Below, piece by piece: positions 56,101 through 64,000 of a DNA stretch of 64,000 nucleotides (within the stretch, counting starts at the first letter, position 1; each line of letters begins with the position of its first letter). The DNA comes from Isoetes taiwanensis. Taxonomy: Eukaryota; Streptophyta; Lycopodiopsida; Isoetales; Isoetaceae. Under the pieces are notes generated by a model. The model was not told the DNA's origin. It ran no database searches and saw only the letters and a list, made by a program, of their open reading frames with translations. The position numbers and the translations under genes are program-made. Location: NCBI GenBank assembly GCA_021234155.1, contig JAJEKV010000102.1, positions 372,001-436,000 on the forward strand, written 5' to 3'.

Positions 56101-57204
56101 TTGATCAAAACAATTTATATTCAATCATTCATGGTGATTGCACGAATCTAGTCGGAACGGTTAAGCCACAGGACTTCACTTTGGTTATTGCTGATCTTCC
56201 CTACGGGTTTAAGCTTAAAGACAGCAGATATGACGACCAGCCCTTCAAATTTTCAGAGTTTAATGCTTTTATTGATGGAATCAAGCAGATCACAACTTAC
56301 TAAACATTGGCGTTTAGTTACTTTCCATTCGAGCATGCGATGCGGCTTGGTAGAATCAGCTTTCAAAACCACTTTGGTTCTCCGGTTGAGTGGGATATGA
56401 AAACCTTATGCGGTAAGTCTTATTCCGAATACGATTACTTTTCTCTTTGATTACGTATTGTATTAGAATAGTATTTCTATACGGTTTTCGAAGTGTGTTC
56501 TTGTTTTTGCTAAGTAAACATCACTTTATATGTTTTACTAGGTACAAAACGAACATCAACTACCATGGTGGAGGACCAAGGTTGCTTAGCAAGGTAGAGT
56601 ACCTTCATGTAGCTTATTGGAGTTTTGATGGGAAGAGGACCATGGAACACTTCAACACTTGCCGCTGTCAAAACTTCTCAAACGTCCTTGAGTTTCCAGC
56701 AGTGTTACAGAAATTGCAGGACCCAACTGCACAAGGCAGGATTGTGAATCACTACCAGAAACCACAAAAGCTCATCAACCATCTCCTGGACATGTTCTCG
56801 CGTCCAGGAGACTGGGTGCTTGATGCTTTCTCCGGTTACGTACTACTATCGCATGTGCACTTAAGAAGGGCGCGGCGTAGCCGTGGATATTGATAAGGAT
56901 CTTTGTTAATTTTGTGAAGATGAGACCGGCCGCCTTTACCTACTTTACCGGATGAACATCAAGAGCTAGGGGCCAAGTCTTCATCCGATTATGCTAAACT
57001 AACATCCTCGAGATCGACCTCCATTCTCCGGCTCACTAGGCGATGAGGCAACCTTTGCGAGCTTAAAGAAGTAGCTTTAGCTACCATTCCAGAGGACAAG
57101 GAGGATACAAAACTCAAGTCTCCAGCAAAGGAGCAGATAGAACAGAAGGACGAGATGGCAGAGAGCAGCAAAAAGAATGAGGAGGACTATGATGTAGATC
57201 TTTG
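56097..57204 (+). pseudogene. DNA methyltransferase domain, permuted (beta-type) order, decayed
   Basis: The plus strand reads 'LYSIIHGDCTNLVGTVKPQD' then 'FTLVIADLPYGFKLKDSRYD' (motif IV as DLPY), a stop at 56301, and 'HAMRLGRISFQNHFGSPVEW'. A possible intron follows (GTAAGT 56413, acceptor TTTTACTAG 56541). Next come 'NYHGGGPRLLSKVEYLHVAY', 'NHYQKPQKLINHLLDMFSRP' and 'GDWVLDAFSG' (motif X then motif I), and 'GRGVAVDIDKDLC' in a shifted frame. This is the order of bacterial and phage beta-class N6-adenine or N4-cytosine methyltransferases. The tail 57060-57204 is acidic ('KEQIEQKDEMAESSKKNEED') and ends in a TGA at about 57205. Two or more frameshifts and a stop make this copy inactive; joining across the predicted intron is also out of frame by one base. 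Confidence 0.8.
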
Positions 57205-57233
57205 ACTACTGCATATTAAAATTATCATTATTT

Positions 57234-57290
57234 ATTACAAGAAACTTATCGCGGCGGCCTATCTACCGCTAACGTTCTCTTCCCCAACTC
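57234..57290 (+). mobile_element. CACTA-like terminal sequence, diverged
   Basis: ATTACAAGAAACTTATCGCGGCGGCC is followed by a damaged second hairpin arm (TACCGCTAACGTTCTCTTCCCCAAC). Same orientation as the copies at 15866 and 48735. It begins about 30 bp after the end of the methyltransferase gene. Confidence 0.6.
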
Positions 57291-57339
57291 GTCTATACAT
57301 GCTAGAAAATGCATAATTTGAACTCTGACTTTGTTGCCT

Positions 57340-57760
57340 TCGCGTCAGATGCGCGCGATAGAAGAATATTGACTATAGCCGGGTATCCAACCTAAGAGCA
57401 TGCATATGGCGCGATAAATTAGGATATACGATAGAATGTGCAGGATTTGAACCTGCATTGTTTCACCGCGCATTCGATGCCTGCATGATAGAAAGATGCT
57501 AGACATAATGACTATAGGATTCCCAATTATATTGTCTTTCCTTTTTTCAACCATGTCATGCAATGATAGCCGGTGGGATATGAACTGGTGGGGAGCACTG
57601 TATCCAATGGTCTGACCACCAGGCCATGATCGCTACGAACATAGAACATTTCGGCCATCCAATAATAGTCAGTGGGGGGAGGGGCACCCGCATCCAATAG
57701 CCTAACCACAAGACCATTACTGCGATAAGCCTGCCTTATAGTTTAATCATGCCATCCAAT
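57340..57760 (-). mobile_element. tRNA-like/SINE debris, several modules
   Basis: On the minus strand, CAGGTTCAAATCCTGC (57458-57441) is a good B box. ATGGCCTGGTGGTCAGACCATTGG (about 57625-57600) and AATGGTCTTGTGGTTAGGCTATTGG (about 57717-57690) are A-box-like, followed by degenerate B boxes (AGTTCATATCCCACC). No module folds obviously into a complete tRNA, so they are better read as old tRNA-derived SINEs or tRNA pseudogenes. Confidence 0.45.
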
Positions 57761-57769
57761 GATAGCCCG

Positions 57770-58290
57770 GTGGGCCTTTCTTATAGTAATGTACATTAAA
57801 ACGACAACAATGACATGCAATGATAATACAAACCAGTGTGCAAGCATCGTGGAAATCACAATACGTTGCTTGCAGCTCGGGAGTTGTTACTTCCTTCCTT
57901 GTGAATAGAAAATGAAGCGCACAGCTAGGAGACATCAACTTAAGTGCATCCAATGGAAGATGAAACCATAATTTATTTCTACATACATATATGTTATGGG
58001 TCAACAATGTTTGGATAAATTGATAAATGCCAAGGGGCGTGAGGTGGCAGTCTAAGAGTGGCTCACAAAATCCGGTGTAAAAAAATGGTTTACAGGCTTA
58101 TACGATTTCAATCTGTCGAACCAACAGGTCTCCCATGTTGATTTCCGATTCCAAGCGTAATGTGGCCCTGTGGCGCTGCCTATTTCTCCCACACTAGCTG
58201 GAAGATTTGTAAATCTCGCTGTTATGCGGATACAAAATTTTCCAGCCATGTGTCCATGCGTGCAGTGGTCTTGTCTAAATAATAAATATT
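57770..58290. other. No gene recognised
   Basis: Short frames only. Confidence 0.35.
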
Positions 58291-58299
58291 GCATGCTGG

Positions 58300-58611
58300 A
58301 TGTTGAAGGCGAGGCTGGATGATGAAGTGACGCATTCTTTGAAAAACAAACATAGTAGAATAAATTGGGATTCAATGCTTGAAATTCTGCCCGAAAACAA
58401 CAGGGCAAAGTCCATATTGGAATTTTCTGTAAGAACCCAACATTTTGGGAGTCTGCGGATGTGCGTACTGTTATTTCTCCATTCTGCTGTTGACTTTCTC
58501 CATCAGGGCAACTTTCAAGGCACAAATAAGCTCAGAAGATGTCATTGGTGTGACTCTTGCTGTTTAATATGCCACGATGGCAACCATATTGCAGATTACT
58601 GCTCTCCATAG
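58300..58611 (+). pseudogene. CCHC zinc-knuckle fragment, possibly LINE ORF1
   Basis: The 103-aa plus frame ends 'GTNKLRRCHWCDSCCLICHD' then 'GNHIADYCSP'. CLICHDGNHIADYC fits C-x2-C-x4-H-x4-C. The preceding part is helical without a known domain. Such knuckles occur in LINE ORF1 and retrotransposon Gag; the assignment is tentative. Confidence 0.35.
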
Positions 58612-58619
58612 CATATTTA

Positions 58620-59620
58620 AAATTCCTGAAACTTTACTCCCTTAGTTGGCAAGAAAATTGCCTAAAGATCTGTAACATTACAAAAGATCTAAGCATGCAA
58701 ACCTCAGCTTAAAACAACATCTTGAGGGAGTTTACCTCACATACTCAAGAAACATAATGGGGCCAAAAAAAGAACCTTCGAGAGAAGCTTGCATGAAGCA
58801 AATCAACAAAATTTCAGCAATGTGCTTATGCCAACTGCACCCAATCTTGACTAGAAGCATATATCTGCAAGGAGAAACATACCGCATTAGAAAAAGGAGG
58901 ATCTTTTTACACACAGAATGATTAAACGCAGCTTTCTATTACTGAGCATGAGACATTTTCTTTCATTAAGTGACACCGATTAGAAATGAAACGCATATCA
59001 GAGAAAGAAAAGCTTAAAAATATGAGCAACAACCCTTCTATAAATCACAAATAGAAAAAGCCAAACAAAGATATAGCCTAGAATTTCTGGAACTGGCAGC
59101 AACCACCTTAACATAGCATCATAACATCTTGAAATAGAGAGCTCGACTCATAGCACAAATATTTGAAACTCAAATTTTAGCATGTCATTAAGAACTAGAA
59201 TAGATTCTATTATCTAACTCCGCTTTAAAACACATAATGATCCTCTATAGAGAGTGGCAAGAAATAGCATCGATTTATACCTATATGGCCTGGCCAGAAA
59301 GTTTTAAGGATTCCAGAGATTGTCCGCGTAATGGTTGGAGTAACCTGGGTATTCCATCGTTAGTGTCTCATAATGACCGAAAAAAAACTATAATAAAAGA
59401 TAATACACATACACAAGTAACCACAATATCTGACTGCAAAGTAGAGTACATAAATGATAATGAAATTTCCCATATGAATTGCTTGTAGCAGCCTGTCCAA
59501 TGTTAATCGTATATCCAAATGAAGCCAGCTATTATGCTATAGAAGAAGTGACAAAGACTGCCAACAGTAAAGATACAATGAAGAACAAAACAAAGAAATA
59601 AAAGCAACTCTCTCAATGAA
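58620..59620. other. Possible SCY1-like kinase intron, one degenerate exon
   Basis: Mostly AT-rich. The minus strand near 59320-59285 gives 'LESLKLSGQAI', reminiscent of the kinase segment 'GSWKLSGFGHAI' that follows the exon at 59627-59695, but it is degenerate. Confidence 0.25.
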
Positions 59621-59626
59621 CATACC

Positions 59627-59695
59627 TCTGGTGATATTGCCCGATGTATGAGTTGCACATTATTGTGCAGAAAACCAAGACTCTCACCAAGCTCC
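59627..59695 (-). CDS. SCY1-like (SCYL2-type) kinase exon
   Basis: The minus strand reads GTGAATACAG|, then 23 codons 'ELGESLGFLHNNVQLIHRAI' + 'SPE', then |GTATGTTC. Both splice sites are canonical and the frame is open. 'LHNN..LIHRAISPE' is the catalytic-loop region of SCY1-like pseudokinases, which act in clathrin and TGN trafficking. Flanking exons are not securely recognised, so it is either one exon of a long-intron gene extending right or left, or a lone remnant. Confidence 0.75.
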
Positions 59696-59699
59696 TGTA

Positions 59700-60780
59700 T
59701 TCACGCAACCACAAATCTGATCATTACGTACTTGCTCTTATATCTTGTATCCCACACCAGGGATAACTGCTTCTGTGCTTCTGTGACAAATAATATATGG
59801 AATAGCAAAGATCTGAAAGTTATTGACAGATTAAGTCTTCTATCAGAAAGAATGAAGGAAGAGAAGAATCGAGTCAAATCTCTCACTTTGTTATAGCGGA
59901 CCAAACCAAGCGGCCAGAGACTCTATAGCCGCCCAAAATGTCAGAGCAATGATCAGAATCAACACAAGGGTTTCAAAATTAGCACCAGGGGTTTCACAAA
60001 ATGCCCGCAGGGAATTTCAGACGGCACCGAACTCCTAGACCTAAAAATAGGACGTGGCTGGCAGGGTAGATCAAACACAAGGAACAGAGCTAGAAAAACA
60101 CCAAAAATCTAGGCTTGGAAAAAAGGCTGCGGCCAAGCGGATCAGCAAGTGGAGAGTACATGCTAACAGGAAAACAGGAAAACAGGGAAGCTCCGACCGC
60201 CATGACCATTGCGTTGCGCAAAGTGCAAAACTGCACTCGGAGCTCGATTTGAGCCGAAGACTAGGTAGCTTGTCGTCAAATCAAGCTTCAGGGGCACACA
60301 TGTTTCTTCAGAGGCACGCTAATCTGGCCGCACACTTGCCTTTTCGAAGCTCGGATTGCATGATGACGTCACGCACACGTTTGATTTATAGTTTTATAGT
60401 TTTATATTATTTTTTAAAGGACAGGTGGCATGCTCACATCTTTTCCTAGCGAAAAAATATTAGGTTCAAACAAAAAACCCAACTGCTTTATATATGTTTA
60501 TATTACAATGAATCTTCAATATTGATGTACAACAATTTATTAAAAACATAGTACTTTTTTTTCCTTTCTATTCTGGTGCTTGTTTTTTGTAATGCTTTCA
60601 GTCTCTTCAAGTCTATGCCTAAATTTCGCTATTTTTATGATTTCTGTTTCATAAGTACAAAGTTTTCGTCTAATAATGGGCCAAAATGGCATGAAAAAAA
60701 ATGCAAACCTCTAGAAATTCTTAACAACTATCAAAAAAGGCTTATTTTAGAAACTTGGTGTTTTTTTAAAGGGAATCTTT
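59700..60780. other. No gene recognised
   Basis: A 131-aa plus frame at 60054-60449 has no domain I know and is probably chance. The rest is AT-rich. Confidence 0.35.
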
Positions 60781-60781
60781 G

Positions 60782-60809
60782 AAACGGGAGTGATGCAACA
60801 CTCCCGTTT
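60782..60809. repeat. Perfect hairpin AAACGGGAGTG/CACTCCCGTTT
   Basis: An 11-bp perfect stem with a 6-base loop (ATGCAA), 17 bp before the 50-bp direct repeat at 60826. AAACGGGAG also occurs at 49172 near the other copy of that repeat, so the two neighbourhoods are related. Confidence 0.8.
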
Positions 60810-60825
60810 AATTTGCAATCGTGTT

Positions 60826-60875
60826 ACCATATAATTAATATGCTCCACCATGTAAATGTAAAGCCTAATTTATGC
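60826..60875. repeat. 50-bp perfect direct repeat, copy 2
   Basis: Identical to 49094-49143. Confidence 0.93.
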
Positions 60876-60879
60876 GTTT

Positions 60880-63820
60880 ATGTATACGAATTCCTTCTGG
60901 AAATACGCACCTCTGTGAACGCCTCTGTGGTAATCGGCTCATCCATTATAGAATCCAACTCTGTAAATGTTTGAAGTAAATCTTCCCGTTTGATGATAAT
61001 AATCGATCGACACCGACTTTTCTCTGTGAATACATGGAGGTATTGGAACTTTTGCAAAAACAACAACATGCGGATGGCTTTGCCTTCAAAAGAAATTCAA
61101 AAGAAAATAGGCCGTAAGTAAGTTAACATAATAAAGCATTTCTTTCGCTTACGGAAGAAGCGGTAGGTTGATCCAATCGAGGAAATTCAGAGAGCAAAAT
61201 CCGCCATGATCCTTCACCTCACGGGAGTTTCTACCGCTTAATCTGCTTATACCTAGAATCATCATCCTCGACAAAACCCTCGATTTGAAATGTGAGAAAA
61301 CCAACTATATAAAACAATGTCGATGTATTTAAGCTCCAGATATGGGCTTTTCGCTTTTGCAAATCCGGGCGATCCGCTTGCGGCTACCCTTTGAAAATCA
61401 AGTTCGATCCACGTAAAACCCACGCAGACCAAAATAGCGGAAACGCATCCATGCAAAACACCGAGCTGCAACCGCGTGACTCTCAAGTTGTTAATGGGCG
61501 CTTTAGTGGGATGCCAAAAGATGTTATGGGTAACATAAATGGCACATAAATGAAATATCAACAAACCGCAAAGACTTGGCCCATTGGTTTTGTAGAGTGT
61601 TGATGATTGCAATGGCTTAGATAATGCATTCCAGTCAATTGAATAATGAAGCAAAATTTGTTAACATTACCATCAGTTGCACATTGCTTCAGGGACGCTA
61701 GAAAAGATTATAGAAACAAAACTTGTAAAGTCCACTTTGGTTGCAACAAAGGTCAAAAATGCGGAGAAAGCAAGATCTTTGATCTCGCGAGTCCAATAAC
61801 GAGCATGAACCCTTTGAAAGTGCTTGATAGAGTAGCATCACAGAGTTTTCAAAAAGCACGAAACGTCACCTACCAATTAGAGATTTGTTCTATGCCACTT
61901 AACATATCTACTATTCCTATCACATTTTAATTCCCATGCCAAGTCTATTTGGCCTACAAACATTTCTCCACGATAACATGTTTCAACCGGAAAAATTCAC
62001 TCCATCCGGCCCTCGGGGTCTATGCACTTTTATAAAGCGATTGTATGCAACTTGATCAAGGGCAATAATGACCAAATGCTTCAATAGAGTCTTGTTCCAT
62101 AGTAAATATGGTAACTCTCTAAGAAGAGGTCGATCATAGTATTTTTAACGCCCAGCCCCGATTTAATGTTGTCGAATCCGGTGTTTGCCACATTTTTCTA
62201 AAGTAGAGGCAAACAAATTGGAAAGAAAAAGTAACCACAAGGCGCAACATCACAAAACCAAAGCAAACTCAATGGTACCAAGTATTTGCTAGGATTCAAG
62301 CTTCCCGCATAAGTTCACAGATGTTCCGGTCTGTAATTAACATCTTCACCTAGTTGAGTATAAATTTATGAGCATGCTCCTAGAAAGTCATCTCCTTTAG
62401 AAAGTGAAAGTCATCTCCTTTAGAAAATCAGTCTTCATCTCCTCATACTTCTTGCACATTGCACAATGTATCCAATAAGTAAATAAATTGGGCAACTAAC
62501 ATGAAAACATGACTAGAAACAAACCTTAGACATAAGATCCAAAGGCACCGCAAAATGCCCATTATTCTTTAACATCTCGAAAGCACCGCAAAATGCCCCG
62601 CAATAACAATTTTATTTCAAAAGCAATGATAAAAAATTGCTGGCGAGAAAGAGCATACACAATCTAACCGCAATGTAAAAATCCGGTTTGCTAAGATGAA
62701 GATGATCGCCGTGTTAGAGCCCTTGTGACTTGAAAATGTTAGTTTTGTAACGAACAGGGCTCCAGTAGTTTCCTTCTTTGTCCTTCTTAATATGCCTCCC
62801 CCTGTTCATCCAAGATTCTTGCTCCTATACCTTGAATGAGATCTAGATAACCATTTGCGAGATGGATTTCCAAGCAAGATTTAGACCGTCAAGAACAAAA
62901 ACTTGAAGTCGGACTTTGGCTTAAATAAGTTGCTATGTCTATCAACCTTGTTACATGTGTTTCCGGTCACCCAAAGTCGGAAGGAGCTTCAATTGAGCAA
63001 CCCAATTGTAGAACAGGGGTTAAGCCATCTAAAGACCGTCTTGGTTTTATCTCGGCTTGGGAAGTGGAATACCCGGCTTGAGAAGGGCTTCGCCGGCTAT
63101 GGGTGAACATGCAAATAGCTAGGGATCATGCAGAGAGCAAGAAAGCCACCGTGAGAGATCTCCAAGATTGGACTAATGGGTGTCGACCATCCAATATTTT
63201 GTCTTTTAAGGTTTTAGAAATGGAGAGAAAAATGTACGTGTCAAGCGCTTAGGTTGCTCTCAGCCCAGAAAAAATACCTCCTATTTTTTTTTAAGAAGGA
63301 AAATGATACTGCTTTATATATGGAATGATGGTTTTAAGTAGTGCTTTGTTAGCAAATAGTGATGTGGGTCAAAAAAGTAGCAATGGTTTTGTTTTGATTG
63401 TTTGTGCAACTTTTGACGGTTGCCTAATGAAGTTGTTTATATCTTCTCATATGAACTAATATTGTTCCATACAATAAATTGTCAATATTTTTATTTAGAA
63501 AAATGAAATAACTACTAATGGTATTTTTAGCAAAATAGTAACTCCTTGCATATTCTAATATATTCGAACAATCGTATTGTTTTGACAATGCAATTGTTAG
63601 TAGTTATTGTTATGTGAGTGGTGTTAGTTTTTCCAAGGAACTAAAGAATGTTCATTAAAAAATCCCTTATTATTTTAGATCACAAACTTGTATGAGTTTA
63701 TACAACAAACTTATGAATGTTCATTGTACCTCTCATTGACATTTTCCTTCCTATATAATTGAGTGTCTAATTTCTGTTCTCCCCTATTTTGTTCCTTCAA
63801 AATTCTTAAAACGTGACACG
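60880..63820. other. No gene recognised
   Basis: AT-rich non-coding DNA. A small local duplication (AAAGTCATCTCCTTTAGAAA twice near 62386 and 62407) is present, as is GCACCGCAAAATGCCC twice near 62546 and 62583. No domain seen. Confidence 0.4.
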
Positions 63821-63826
63821 TGTACA

Positions 63827-63915
63827 GTGTGCATTCATTGATTATAAAGCATTTATTGCAGCCATTAATAACCTCGAATATTGTGTGCATTCATTGATTA
63901 TAAAGCATTTATTGC
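63827..63915. repeat. 56-bp tandem duplication
   Basis: GTGTGCATTCATTGATTATA continues through AAGCATTTATTGC and occurs at 63827 and 63883. Confidence 0.93.
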
Positions 63916-64000
63916 GGGCATTAATTTCAGATTTGAGGCATTTATGAGCATTTATGGCGGAAGAAGATATGAGCATTACCATAGGATGACCGCCAGATTC

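Noticed and set aside
56097-56893. Functional DNA methyltransferase
   Set aside because: An in-frame stop at 56301, a one-base mismatch in phase across the predicted intron and a frameshift within motif I show this copy is inactive.
57441-57458. Functional tRNA gene
   Set aside because: A good B-box-like CAGGTTCAAATCCTGC is present, but no full cloverleaf could be traced; treated as SINE or tRNA debris.

Overview
The window reads as repeat-rich nuclear DNA of a land plant. A fern is the most likely source, but that is an inference. It rests on the style of the PPR repeats (short linkers, 'KMQ.EG', 'GR.IH.QI', 'NALVDMYAKCG'), on debris from plant gene families (GPAT, DIVARICATA-type MYB, AP-3 delta, methylesterase, SCY1-like kinase, F-box), and on the density of degenerate retrotransposons. 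I found no rRNA or tRNA gene, no bacterial-style operon, and no host gene that looks fully intact. Nearly every recognisable reading frame is broken by stops or frameshifts, so most calls are pseudogenes or single exons.

Layout. 1-8.1 kb: a minus-strand Ty3/gypsy-type LTR retrotransposon cut by the left window edge. In transcriptional order it has an LTR with TGTGACG/CGTCACA ends (8076-6455), a tRNA-iMet primer binding site, a histone H3-like gene (5873-4727), two unassigned ORFs, gag with a CCHC knuckle, protease, and the start of RT. The H3-like gene has an exact ARTKQTARK tail, a long Ser/acidic/basic insert and a recognisable histone-fold C-terminus. 9.6-11.06 kb: a diverged LTR-like relative in the opposite orientation. 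11.2-14.5 kb: a unit bounded by 25-bp inverted repeats that holds a palindrome array, a 102-bp tandem repeat and a GPAT exon fragment. 15.9 kb: a CACTA-like terminus. 19.2-19.6 kb: a MYB SANT exon. 21.6-24.05 kb: a PPR pseudogene whose 5' part is duplicated in inverted orientation at 31.5-32.36 kb, where a copia LTR breaks it.

24.6-37.5 kb: a RING half-exon, two copia elements in opposite orientation, two LINE 3' ends, a tRNA-type SINE, and a copia-to-LINE chimera joined at about 36,329. 37.5-43.7 kb is largely non-coding. 43.7-48.2 kb: fragments of an F-box/kelch protein, AP-3 delta, a methylesterase and a LINE endonuclease, plus one unassigned ORF.

48.7-57.3 kb: the most unusual block. Two CACTA-like termini in the same orientation bracket a decayed minus-strand DDE-type transposase (DUF7869-like). 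Divergent from it is a decayed plus-strand, apparently spliced gene that joins a ParB/Srx-like domain to a permuted DNA methyltransferase (DLPYG, then QKPxxLI, then VLDAFSG). Two arrays of roughly 26-bp palindromes with TATTC/GAATA arms and about 40-bp spacing lie in its upstream and intronic sequence. 57.3-64 kb: tRNA-like SINE debris, one clear SCY1-like kinase exon and mostly featureless AT-rich DNA.

The two systems most worth pursuing are the LTR element carrying an H3-like protein and the ParB-methyltransferase gene with its palindrome arrays.
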